The notes beneath the pieces are model-generated. The model searched no databases, was not told the origin of the DNA, and saw only the letters and a list, made by a program, of their open reading frames with translations. A stretch of 64,000 nucleotides of DNA from Streptosporangiaceae bacterium NEAU-GS5 (GTDB taxonomy: Bacteria > Actinomycetota > Actinomycetes > Streptosporangiales > Streptosporangiaceae): NCBI GenBank assembly GCA_017592665.1, contig JAGFNW010000015.1:1-64000 (forward strand), written 5' to 3'. Within the stretch, counting starts at the first letter, position 1, and each line of letters starts with the position of its first letter. The position numbers were made by a program, and so were the translations under genes. This document shows, in pieces, positions 52,533 to 61,322 of this stretch.

Positions 52533-53345
52533 TCAAGCGGTCTGGAACACGGGCCAGCAGACCTCGGTCACGTGACCGGATTCGTCGTCCATGTCGAAAG
52601 CGGACACCACGTAGTGCTCCCGGATCGGGCCCGTCACGCCGATCTCCCGTTCGGCCACATACGCTCCCAGCGCGCCGTACGTCCGATCGAGGTCGGCCAG
52701 TCCCCCTCGGTGTGTGGCCACGGCCAGCTCGGCCGACGGCACCTCGATCATCCGCACCCTGCCGTGGTCGAAAAGGCTCCCCGAAATCGGGACGTAAGCC
52801 ACGATCTCGCAGCCGGCCTCGTATTCGAAGAACTCGGTCGGGTAGAGCGCCGACCGCGGCCCGGCGGCCGGGACGCCGGCCGCCGCCAAGGCCGCGTCCA
52901 GTTCGCGGAAGGCGCCCTCCCACCAGTCGTCCAGCTCGGCCATCGACACGTGCTCGGCGATCCCCAGCGCCCGCACCCCGCCGACGACCCGGTGCTCGAT
53001 CGCGATCGACAGCAGCGGCTTGTCCAGCAGCGACCGCAGCGAGGCCACGACCGATTCGGCCTCGGCGAGCCGTGACTCCATCCGCCGCATGTGCGCGACG
53101 ATCATGCGATTGCGGGTCTCCACATCGGGCGCCCGCAGGATGGCCCGGATCTCGTCGAGCGGCATGCCCAGATCCCGAAATCTCCGGATCACCTGGGCGG
53201 TCGCCACCTGCCCAGGCTCATAGAACCGATATCCGGACGCCGGGTCGATCTCGGCCGGCACCAGCAATCCCACATCGTGGTAGTGCCGCAGCGCCTTCAC
53301 GCTCAGATGCGTCATGCGCGAGAAGTCGCCGATCGTCAGTCTCAC
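52533..53345 (-). CDS. MerR regulator with GyrI-like effector domain
   Basis: This 270-residue protein has a MerR HTH (MRLTIGDFSRMTHLSVKALR, HYHDVGLL), a coiled-coil linker and a C-terminal GyrI/BmrR-type multidrug-binding domain (FEYEAGCEIVAYVPI). It is five bases downstream of LAL 2 and 34 bp upstream of the MFS gene. The BmrR-like build next to an exporter suggests drug-responsive control. Confidence 0.82.
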   Translation of the reverse strand: MRLTIGDFSRMTHLSVKALRHYHDVGLLVPAEIDPASGYRFYEPGQVATAQVIRRFRDLGMPLDEIRAILRAPDVETRNRMIVAHMRRMESRLAEAESVVASLRSLLDKPLLSIAIEHRVVGGVRALGIAEHVSMAELDDWWEGAFRELDAALAAAGVPAAGPRSALYPTEFFEYEAGCEIVAYVPISGSLFDHGRVRMIEVPSAELAVATHRGGLADLDRTYGALGAYVAEREIGVTGPIREHYVVSAFDMDDESGHVTEVCWPVFQTA

Positions 53346-53350
53346 GGCCG

Positions 53351-55909
53351 CTATTTTCCCCTGAACAGCCCGAGCCGTACGGCCTGCGAGGCCGCCTCGG
53401 CCCGGGTCGAAGCGCCGATCTTGGCGAGCATCGCCGAGACGTGGTGATCGACCGTCTTGACCGAGATGAACAGGACCGCGGCGATCTCGGCGTTGGTGCG
53501 CCCGGCGTGGATCAGCTCAAGGACCTGCCATTCGCGCCGGGTCAGGCCGAGCGGGTGGGCACGCGTGTCGGACCGCGCGCCCACCGGGATCGAGCGGATG
53601 CCGAGCCGCCGCATGCGCTTGCGCGTGATCCGCGCCGCGGCCTCCGCGCCCAGCTCCATGAACATCTCGAGCGCGGCGCGCAACCCGTCGCCGTCTGTCC
53701 CGTCGAAGAGCGCGAGCCCGGCGTCGTAGGGGCAGCCGAGATCCTGCCAGGCACCGGCGGCGCCGGAGAAATCCTCCTCCAGCATCAGCCGGTAGGGCTC
53801 GGCCAGCGCGCCGTCGGCCCTGCGCTCGGAGCCCGTGCGGCGCAGCCACACGGCGACGGCGCCGAGCTCCCAGTCGTCGAAGCGATCGGCGTACTCGACG
53901 AGCGACTCGGCCTCGGCGCGGGCCGCGGCATCCTGGCCCTCCAGCCAGAAGGCCTCGGCCCGGGCGATCCGCACCGGAGCGATCCACTGCGGCTCGTCGA
54001 GGCTGTCGGCCGACGCCGCCGCCTCGTCCAGGAATTCCCACGGTCCGGCCGAGCCCCGCCGGGCCCGTACGAGGCCGAGCCCGATGAGCGGGTTGAGCCG
54101 GTTGATCGGTGAGGCCTCCTCGGCCAGCAGCTCGGCGGACAGGGCCGCCGCCTCGGTCCACCGGCCGGTGCGCTCCAGGGCGACGGTCCGGGCTCCGCGA
54201 AGGCCCGTCGCGTACGTCGCCAGGTCGTTCTCCAGGCAGTCGGCGAGCCCGGCGTCGAAGTACTGCTCGGCCTCGGCGAACCGGCGCTCGGCGCAGTAGG
54301 TGCTGTACAGGTTCACGTACGCGCGCCCGCGCGCCAGCGGCAGATCGCGGGCGATGGCCGTGTCGAGGGCGGTCAGCAGGTCGGCCGTCCACTCCTCGCC
54401 CAGGGTGGCCTTGGCGGCCGAGATCGTGATCAGGGCGTCGGCCAGCACGTCGGGCACGTCCAGCTTGCCTGCCATCTCCTGTGCCCGCCGCCCGAGCCGG
54501 ATGGCCTCCTCGTTCTCCCTGGCCAGCATGGTGAAGGCGGCCAGGTTCGCATACGCCCAGGCGAGCGCCGTGCCTTCGCCGAGTGGCTCGAGGACGGCGA
54601 CGGCGCCCTGCGCGGCGATGTAGGCGTCGTCTTCGCGGCACAGCCGCCAGTAGGCGCGCGACAGCCGGCGCAGCGCCTCGCCCTCGCGCTCGCGGTCGGC
54701 CACCGATCGCCACAGGCCGAGCGCCTGCTCCCCCGCCTCCGTGGCGTCCTCCCAGCGGTCGATGTGGGAGACCTCGATCGAGTAGTCCTCGTACAGCTGC
54801 GCCCGCTCCGCCTCGTCGAGGCCGGCTGAGAAGCGGAGGGCGCGCTCGAGCTGGGCCGCGGCCTCGCGGTGCGATGCCAGGTCGGCGGCGGCGCGCGCGG
54901 CACGGCGCGCGTGCTCGCCGGTGGACGGGTCGTCGGCGGCCTCGGCGTGGTGGGCCAGCCGGGAGTCGTCGTCGCAGCCGAGGGAGCGCAGCATGGCCAG
55001 GATGCGGGCGTGGATGGCGGGGCGGCGATAGGGCGGCACCGACTCCTCCACGGCCAGCCGGGCGATCTCGTGCCGGAATCGCACGGGGGCGCCGCCGATC
55101 AGGCCGGTCGCCACGATCTCGTCGACGCTGTGCCGGTCGGCGAGCGCGGCCAGCTCGCGCATCTCGATCTGGTTGCCGAGCAGCGCCGCGACCTCGAGCG
55201 CCGCACGCGCCGTCTCCCCCAGCGGCACGGCACGCGCGAGCACGGCGTCGCGCGCGGACTCCGGCACGGTCTGGATCCCCGACCGGATCACTTCGGTGAC
55301 GAAGAACGGGTTTCCACTGGTCAGCCGGTGCAGCTCGGCCGCGGGGAGGCCGCTGTCGGCGGCCAGGATCGCCACGGCGCGAAGCGACAGCGGCGCCAGC
55401 CCGATCCGCCGGACGCCCCGGTGCCTGGCCAGTTCGCCGAGGGCCTGCCGCAGCGGATGCCGCACCGGCAGGGAGTCGTCGCGATAGGTCACCAGGATCA
55501 GGGCATGCGTGTTGCGCACCCGGCGGCCGAGGAAGCGCAGCATGTCGACGGTCGCCTCGTCGGCCCAGTGCGCGTCCTCGACGACGACCACGCTGAAGTC
55601 GGCGAGCGAGGCCAAAAGCGCGTCGAACATGTCGTCGCGCCCGGCTCCCTCCCGCCACAGCCGCAGCAGGTCACCGCCGATCTGGTCGGCGAGGTCGAAC
55701 AGGGGCGCGAGCGGCCGCGGGGTGAAGAGCCCGTCACACGCCCCCCAGGACCACCTGGCCCCGGGCGTCTGCCGGGCGAACTCCTCGACAAGCGCTGATT
55801 TGCCTACCCCAGCCTCGCCGGAGATCAGAACAAGCCGTCCCTCTCCACGCTCCGCTTCGGCCGCGTATTCGGCGAGGGAACCAAGAGGAGCGCCGCGATC
55901 CAGCAGCAT
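53351..55909 (-). CDS. LAL-type LuxR regulator 2
   Basis: This 852-residue paralogue of the gene at 48526 shares GEAGVGKS (31-38), RWSWGACDGLFTPRPLAPLF and a C-terminal HTH (LTRREWQVLELIHAGRTNAE). ATG 55909 matches the paralogue start. It probably activates the MerR/MFS genes it precedes, with a gap of five bases. Confidence 0.84.
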   Translation of the reverse strand: MLLDRGAPLGSLAEYAAEAERGEGRLVLISGEAGVGKSALVEEFARQTPGARWSWGACDGLFTPRPLAPLFDLADQIGGDLLRLWREGAGRDDMFDALLASLADFSVVVVEDAHWADEATVDMLRFLGRRVRNTHALILVTYRDDSLPVRHPLRQALGELARHRGVRRIGLAPLSLRAVAILAADSGLPAAELHRLTSGNPFFVTEVIRSGIQTVPESARDAVLARAVPLGETARAALEVAALLGNQIEMRELAALADRHSVDEIVATGLIGGAPVRFRHEIARLAVEESVPPYRRPAIHARILAMLRSLGCDDDSRLAHHAEAADDPSTGEHARRAARAAADLASHREAAAQLERALRFSAGLDEAERAQLYEDYSIEVSHIDRWEDATEAGEQALGLWRSVADREREGEALRRLSRAYWRLCREDDAYIAAQGAVAVLEPLGEGTALAWAYANLAAFTMLARENEEAIRLGRRAQEMAGKLDVPDVLADALITISAAKATLGEEWTADLLTALDTAIARDLPLARGRAYVNLYSTYCAERRFAEAEQYFDAGLADCLENDLATYATGLRGARTVALERTGRWTEAAALSAELLAEEASPINRLNPLIGLGLVRARRGSAGPWEFLDEAAASADSLDEPQWIAPVRIARAEAFWLEGQDAAARAEAESLVEYADRFDDWELGAVAVWLRRTGSERRADGALAEPYRLMLEEDFSGAAGAWQDLGCPYDAGLALFDGTDGDGLRAALEMFMELGAEAAARITRKRMRRLGIRSIPVGARSDTRAHPLGLTRREWQVLELIHAGRTNAEIAAVLFISVKTVDHHVSAMLAKIGASTRAEAASQAVRLGLFRGK

Positions 55910-56012
55910 TCCTACATTCTCTTCGCTCGCCCGCTTCGAATGGGGCTGCCCGCGACTAATGGGCTCGATTCGAAACACACCCCGTGGAAAGCGCCCGTCA
56001 GGTCGGCGCTTG

Positions 56013-56393
56013 TCAGGCGGAGCGGCGTTCCTCGCTGACCAGGACGGCGATCCGTTCGACCGTGGATCGCGACTCGATGTGCAGGCGGGCCACGTCGAGG
56101 CCCTCATCGGCCAGTACGGCGAGCAGCGCCAGATGGCCGACCGCGTAGATCGAGATATAGCCGCTGCGGCAGCGGATCACGACCTCGCGGAGCTCCCCCA
56201 TTCCCACTTCCATGCCGGTGCGCTTACCGAGGCCGAGCGAGGCGGCGGCGAGCGCGGACACCACTTCCGGGCGGGCGCCGTCGGTGTCGGCCACCATCAG
56301 CAGGCCGTCGACCGTGGCGATCGCCGATTCCAGTACTCCCGTGACGTTGTCTCGTAGGGCGTGCAGTTCAGCGAGTAATGCTTGTTGTGCCAT
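56013..56393 (-). CDS. Roadblock/LC7-domain protein
   Basis: This 126-residue protein has a Roadblock/LC7 fold (NVTGVLESAIATVDGLLMVA, HLALLAVLADEGLDVARLHI). In other bacteria such proteins act as GTPase-activating or scaffold partners of MglA-like GTPases; none is nearby. It is three bases after the DUF4388 gene. ATG 56393. Confidence 0.75.
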   Translation of the reverse strand: MAQQALLAELHALRDNVTGVLESAIATVDGLLMVADTDGARPEVVSALAAASLGLGKRTGMEVGMGELREVVIRCRSGYISIYAVGHLALLAVLADEGLDVARLHIESRSTVERIAVLVSEERRSA

Positions 56394-56396
56394 GAA

Positions 56397-57293
56397 CTAA
56401 CTTTCTGTTTCGATCTTGCTCTCACGGGGCGTCCTCGGCCGTAATGGCGAGGTCGGTGTCTGTGGGGGCAGGGGAAGGACGTCGTTCACCTTGCTGGCGC
56501 CTTTGCGCCGTCGCGGGAGTTTGGACGACTGCGGTTCCTCGGCGACAACGGGCGGGGCCGAGGAAGCGGCCGGACCGGCCGAGATCTCCAGGCGTTCGTC
56601 GGCGACGAGCGCGGCGATCGACTGCATGACCGCGAACAGCCCCTGCCCGAGAGCGAAGGCGATGTCGCGCGGTGTGCGACGGCCGTTCGACTTCTCCAGC
56701 ACGGCCTGGTGCAGCCGGTTGGCGTGAATGTCCGGTGCGGCGATGGCCGACACGACCCGGGGGCGGCACTGCGCGGTGACGCCGGTCTCGCGCCAGGCGG
56801 TGGCCGCGTCGAGACGCCGCGACAGTTCGCGGATCAGCCGATCGGCCGACACGCCCGGCGCGACGGGGAGCAGGGGAGGCGGGTCGTCGCCGTCCGGTCC
56901 GGACGTGCACCCCTCGACGGGGAACAGCGCTATGGCGAACACCGCGTCGAACAGCGCCGACAGGCAGATCACCTCCATGCCGGCCGCGCTGATGGCGTTC
57001 TGCTCGATCAGCTCGTCCACGAGCCGGCCGCTGGGGGCGCCAACGGTGTAGGCGTTGGTCCAGGCGTCCTCGGTCACTCGGCCCGAGCGCAGCAGCAGCG
57101 ACTCGGGCCCTGGCGCCGCGGGGGTGGACGCGGCGACGATCAGCCCCTCGCTCAGCCGCACCAGGCCACCAGGGTTCCCCTCGATGCGCAGCGCACCGGA
57201 GAAGGATGTGCCGGCGAGCCCCTCCAACTGGGTTCTGAGGAGGGAAAAGCTATCTGAGGGGGCCCTCAGATTGGACAAGGTGCCAGGACTCAC
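56397..57293 (-). CDS. DUF4388 (PatA-like) protein
   Basis: This 298-residue protein has an N-terminal DUF4388-like domain (FSGALRIEGNPGGLVRLSEG) as in PatA-type signalling proteins and a Pro/Arg-rich C-terminal tail. The start is GTG 57293. It is co-transcribed with the Roadblock gene and divergent from a second one, suggesting a small signalling module. Confidence 0.65.
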   Translation of the reverse strand: MSPGTLSNLRAPSDSFSLLRTQLEGLAGTSFSGALRIEGNPGGLVRLSEGLIVAASTPAAPGPESLLLRSGRVTEDAWTNAYTVGAPSGRLVDELIEQNAISAAGMEVICLSALFDAVFAIALFPVEGCTSGPDGDDPPPLLPVAPGVSADRLIRELSRRLDAATAWRETGVTAQCRPRVVSAIAAPDIHANRLHQAVLEKSNGRRTPRDIAFALGQGLFAVMQSIAALVADERLEISAGPAASSAPPVVAEEPQSSKLPRRRKGASKVNDVLPLPPQTPTSPLRPRTPRESKIETES

Positions 57294-57431
57294 AGTGGCA
57301 GACTAGTAGCACAGGAGCATCTTGACACCATCTGTCCCCTTCACTCCCGTAGATACTGCGGGTACGTTGTTGCCCTACCGACGGGGATCGGCGCACTCTG
57401 GGCGGCTCCCCACGAGTAGGGAAAGAGCTCC

Positions 57432-57797
57432 ATGAACATCGAAACTGCATTAAAGGAATCCATGGCGATCGACGGCGCTATCGGCGCCGCGCTCGTGGAC
57501 TACGCGAGCGGCATGTGCCTCGGCACGGCCGGCGGCGGGCGGGCCCTCGATCTCGAGGTGGCGTCCGCGGGCAACACCGAGGTGGTCAGGGCGAAGATGC
57601 GCACCATGGCGTCACTCGCGCTCAACGACCACATCGAGGACATGCTCATCACGCTGCACAAGCAGTACCACATCATCCGCCTGCTGTCGGCCCCAGGCGG
57701 GGAGCTGTTCCTCTACCTGGTCCTCGACCGCGAGCGCGCCAACCTGGCGCTGGCCCGCCACGCCCTGCGGAACATCGAGAAAGAACTCAAGCTCTAG
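57432..57797 (+). CDS. Second Roadblock/LC7-like protein
   Basis: This 121-residue protein has the fold-typical SMAIDGAIGAALVDYASGMC and YHIIRLLSAPGGELFLYLVL. ATG 57432 follows GGGAAAGAGCTCC. It is divergent from DUF4388 and convergent with the Ser/Thr kinase gene. It may bind the DUF4388 protein or the other Roadblock protein. Confidence 0.75.
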   Translation: MNIETALKESMAIDGAIGAALVDYASGMCLGTAGGGRALDLEVASAGNTEVVRAKMRTMASLALNDHIEDMLITLHKQYHIIRLLSAPGGELFLYLVLDRERANLALARHALRNIEKELKL

Positions 57798-57872
57798 TCG
57801 ATCATCTTGATCCCGCGCGAGCTGGGCACCCACCTGACGACTGCCCAGCCGCGTGGCCGAGGTCCACCCCGG

Positions 57873-59675
57873 TCAGCCCACTTTGATGATCGCCGCGTTG
57901 ATGAGCCGGGCGAACCTGTCCACGGTGGTGTAACCGGGAATGTGCATCGAGCTGTAGACGGTGACATAGGCGTTGGCCGTGATGAACATCAGCTGCGACT
58001 GGTAGTTGGGGCTGGTCGGGTCGGCCCGCCTGGTCCAGGCGTAGGAGGCCTGGCCCGCCACTTTGGCCTCGCGCAGCTTGGTGCCCGGATAGCGCTTCGG
58101 CTCGTCGTCCATGTTGTCCCTGGTCAGGTTGTAGGTGTAGCGGGCCATGTCGGCGCTGGCGAGATAGGTCATCTGGATGTTCAGGAAGGTGCCGTCGGAC
58201 TTCTGCCACAGGCAGGCGCTCTTGGTCTGGAACTGACGTGACACCGATCCGCCGCCGAGCAGGCTCCGCGCCTGGGTCAGGGTGAGCAGGTCGCACGCGT
58301 CGGGCCTGCCCTTCAGCACCGGGCCGGCCGGCGCCGAGGCGGCGAGGCTCGGCTTCGCGGCGGAGGTCGCCCCCACGGATGAGGTGGCGGCCGAGGTCGG
58401 CTTGTCGCCGTCGCTCGCACCGAATGACGGGATGGTCCCGGTGCGCCACAGGACGACCCCGGTCGCCACGACGGCCGTCACGGCGATGGCCGCTCCGACG
58501 ATCACGGGCGTCCGGCCGGACGAGGGGCGTGCCGCGCGGCGGCTTCCCTGCCGCGACGGAGCGGTCGTCCGCTCAGGTCCGACCGGAAAACCAGGGCCGA
58601 CCGGAAAACCAGGACCGGTCGAGTAGCCGCCGCCGGGCGGATAAGTACCGCCGGGCGGGAACCCTCCACCAGCCGGAGAACCGGCACCCGGCGCGAATCC
58701 GCCACCAGCCGGAGAACCGGCACCCGGCGGGAATCCGTTGCCGGCCGGGAATGCGCCACCGGCCGGAGGGCCGCCACCCGGCGGGACGGTGGCGGCGGCC
58801 GGGAAACTCCCGCCGACCGGTCGCGGCGGCCGCACGGCCGCCGTCTCGTCGATCGACACCCGGCCGGTGGCGATGGCCTGCAGGTGGGCCGCGGCCTGGG
58901 CCGGCGAGGTGCGCCGCGCGGGATCCTTCTCGAGGATCCCGGCCAACACCGGTCCGAGCGCGCCGGCCAGGTGCGGCGGCCGCGGCTCGTACATGAGGAC
59001 GGCCGCCATGATCGCGGCCTGGTTCTCGCGGTGGAAGGCGGGGGCCCCTTCGACGGCCGTGTACAGCGTCGCGCCGAGTGACCACAGGTCGGCCGCGGGC
59101 CCGTCGCCCTCGCCCCGGAGCCGCTCGGGCGCCATGTATCCGGGCGATCCGGTCAGCAGCCCGGTCTGGGTCAGGCCGACGTCGCCCGCGACGGTGGCGA
59201 TGCCGAAGTCGGTGAGCAGGACCCGCCCCTCGTCGGTGATCAGCACGTTGCCGGGCTTCACGTCGCGGTGCAGCACGCCCATCGCGTGGGCGGCATTGAG
59301 CGCGTCCAGCACGGCGAGGCCGACGACCGCGACGCGGGCGGGCGGCAGCGGGCCCTCGGCCCGCACGATCGCGTCCAGCGACCGGCCCTTGATCAGCTCC
59401 ATGACGATCCACGGCCGGCCGCCGTCCAGGACCACGTCGTGCACGGTGACGATCGACGGATGCGAGCGCAGCCGAGCGGCCGCCCGGGCCTCGCGGAGCA
59501 TGCGCTCGCGCATCTCATTGGCCTGCGCGCTGTCCAGCTCCGGTGGGAGCCGGACCTCCTTGATCGCGACTTCCTGGTGCAGGAGCTGGTCGAACGCGTG
59601 CCACACGGTCCCCATGCCGCCCTGACCGATGCGGGACAAGAGCTCGTATCGCCCGGCGAGCAGATTCACGGACAC
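57873..59675 (-). CDS. Membrane Ser/Thr protein kinase
   Basis: This 600-residue Hanks-type kinase has a Gly loop (IGQGGMGTVW), K39, HRDVKPGN (136-143) and DFG (156-158). After residue 285 a Pro/Gly-rich run with repeated PAGGGFPPGAG-type units leads to one membrane span (PVIVGAAIAVTAVVATGVVL) and an extracellular domain of about 150 residues with Cys. No PASTA repeats. GTG 59675 or 59669 is the start. It is the usual receptor-kinase build of actinobacteria. Confidence 0.87.
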   Translation of the reverse strand: MSVNLLAGRYELLSRIGQGGMGTVWHAFDQLLHQEVAIKEVRLPPELDSAQANEMRERMLREARAAARLRSHPSIVTVHDVVLDGGRPWIVMELIKGRSLDAIVRAEGPLPPARVAVVGLAVLDALNAAHAMGVLHRDVKPGNVLITDEGRVLLTDFGIATVAGDVGLTQTGLLTGSPGYMAPERLRGEGDGPAADLWSLGATLYTAVEGAPAFHRENQAAIMAAVLMYEPRPPHLAGALGPVLAGILEKDPARRTSPAQAAAHLQAIATGRVSIDETAAVRPPRPVGGSFPAAATVPPGGGPPAGGAFPAGNGFPPGAGSPAGGGFAPGAGSPAGGGFPPGGTYPPGGGYSTGPGFPVGPGFPVGPERTTAPSRQGSRRAARPSSGRTPVIVGAAIAVTAVVATGVVLWRTGTIPSFGASDGDKPTSAATSSVGATSAAKPSLAASAPAGPVLKGRPDACDLLTLTQARSLLGGGSVSRQFQTKSACLWQKSDGTFLNIQMTYLASADMARYTYNLTRDNMDDEPKRYPGTKLREAKVAGQASYAWTRRADPTSPNYQSQLMFITANAYVTVYSSMHIPGYTTVDRFARLINAAIIKVG

Positions 59676-59741
59676 CTCGCTGCCTGAGTCGTGGGCGCCG
59701 TCGCCACGACATTTCCTCCATGTACGGTTCAGGAAGCCGTA

Positions 59742-59753
59742 CGGTTCGAACCG
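59742..59753. promoter_or_regulatory. Palindrome CGGTTCGAACCG between kinase and oxidoreductase
   Basis: A perfect 12-bp palindrome with the direct repeat GTACGGTTC at 59722 and 59739. It lies in the 259-bp divergent gap, closer to the kinase. Regulator unknown. The rest of the gap shows no gene. Confidence 0.35.
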
Positions 59754-59934
59754 ACATTCTGCTGTCTCGAAACCGACCAATTCCGCCGAACCGGAGATTT
59801 CGCGTGGCCACATGTCGATCTCGGCGCTCCAGGTTCGCCACGGCCCTTCGCATGATTCAGGATTCACACCGGCGCCGGGCCGTCCTATAAATATCAGTGT
59901 CATGTTATTCGCCGGAACCTGAAGAGGTGCGCGA

Positions 59935-61239
59935 ATGGGCGGGCACGCGGTCGTCCTGGGAGCGAGCATGGGCGGGCTGCTGGCCGCCCGGGCGCTCAGT
60001 GAGACCTTCGAGAAAGTCACGCTGATCGAGCGCGACCGGCTTCCCGCCGAGGCGGAGAACCGGCGCGGAGTCCCGCAGGGCCGGCACGTGCACGTGCTGC
60101 TCCCCCGCGGCTCCCAGATCCTCGGCTCGTTCTTCCCGGGATTCGCCGACGAACTGGTGGCGGCCGGCGTCCCACTCACCCAGCTGGCGCGGCAGATCCG
60201 GTTCGTCGTTTCCGGGCATCGGCTGGCCCGCGGTCACCCGGGGCCGACCATGCTGCAGCCCACCCGCGCCGTTCTGGAGCATGCCGTACGCCAGCGGGTC
60301 ACCGCGCTTGCCAACGTGTCGTTCATCCAGGAAGCCGACGTCACGGGCCTGACGACGAAGGACGGACGCGTCACGGGCGCGCGTTTCACCCGCCGCGCGA
60401 CCGGCTCGGAACAGCAAAGCGTCGAGGCCGACCTCGTGGTCGACGCCATGGGCCGGGCGGGCCGCTCCATTCAGTGGGTCCGCGAGCTCGGCTATCCCGC
60501 CCCGCCGGAGGAGCGCATCAAAGTCGGCATCCGCTACGTGAGCCTCGCCATGCGCACCCCGGAAAACGCGCTGGGCGCCGAGCGGGGCGTCCTCGTGGGG
60601 CCCGTTCCCGGGCGCACCCGGGCGCTGGCCTTCATGGCGTACGGCCCGGACCGCTGGATGCTCACCGTGGCCGGGATTTCCGGCGACCATCCGCCGACGG
60701 ATCTCGGCGAGTTGTTCACGTTCATCAAGGAGACCGCCCCGCCCGATGTCTATGACGTCATCGTGGCCGCCGAGCCGTTGTCCGAGCCGGCCGTCCACAA
60801 CTTCCCGGCCAGCGTGCGGCGGCACTACGAAAAGCTGCGTGCCGTCCCGGAAGGGTTGCTCGTGTTCGCCGACGGGCTGTGCAGTTTCAACCCCATCTAC
60901 GGCCAGGGCATGACTGTGGCGTCCGTGCAGGCCGAGGCGCTGCGGGACTGCCTTCGCTCGGGTGAGCGCGACCTCGCCCGCCGCTTCTATCGCGCAGCGG
61001 CCAAAGGCGTGCATCCGGCCTGGCAGCTGTCGGCGATCGGCGACCTCGCGCTGCCGGAGATCGAGGGGCCCCGGCCGCTGTCGACGCGGATCATCAACCG
61101 TTACGTCGCCCGGATGCATCGCATCGGCTCCCGCGACGTGACGGTGGCCGACGCGTTCTGGCGGGTCGCCGCCTACCTCGATCCGACGCCGGCCATCCTC
61201 CGGCCCGCCATCGCCCTCCGCGTTCTCACCAAGCGATAG
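59935..61239 (+). CDS. FAD-dependent oxidoreductase (geranylgeranyl-reductase/halogenase-like)
   Basis: This 434-residue protein has an N-terminal FAD Rossmann motif (VVLGASMGGLLAARAL, then LIERDRLP) and a late FAD-binding GD-like region (FADGLCSFNPIYGQGM). ATG 59935 has AAGAGG upstream. Substrates of this class are hydrophobic or aromatic compounds. It precedes a SARP regulator and may be controlled by it. Confidence 0.78.
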   Translation: MGGHAVVLGASMGGLLAARALSETFEKVTLIERDRLPAEAENRRGVPQGRHVHVLLPRGSQILGSFFPGFADELVAAGVPLTQLARQIRFVVSGHRLARGHPGPTMLQPTRAVLEHAVRQRVTALANVSFIQEADVTGLTTKDGRVTGARFTRRATGSEQQSVEADLVVDAMGRAGRSIQWVRELGYPAPPEERIKVGIRYVSLAMRTPENALGAERGVLVGPVPGRTRALAFMAYGPDRWMLTVAGISGDHPPTDLGELFTFIKETAPPDVYDVIVAAEPLSEPAVHNFPASVRRHYEKLRAVPEGLLVFADGLCSFNPIYGQGMTVASVQAEALRDCLRSGERDLARRFYRAAAKGVHPAWQLSAIGDLALPEIEGPRPLSTRIINRYVARMHRIGSRDVTVADAFWRVAAYLDPTPAILRPAIALRVLTKR

Positions 61240-61322
61240 GTCCTTCCCAAGCCGCTGGAACAAGGCGGGCGAACCTGACCAATCTCGCGCGTCTCCCAGC
61301 GGCAGCGCTTAGGATCTGCGCA

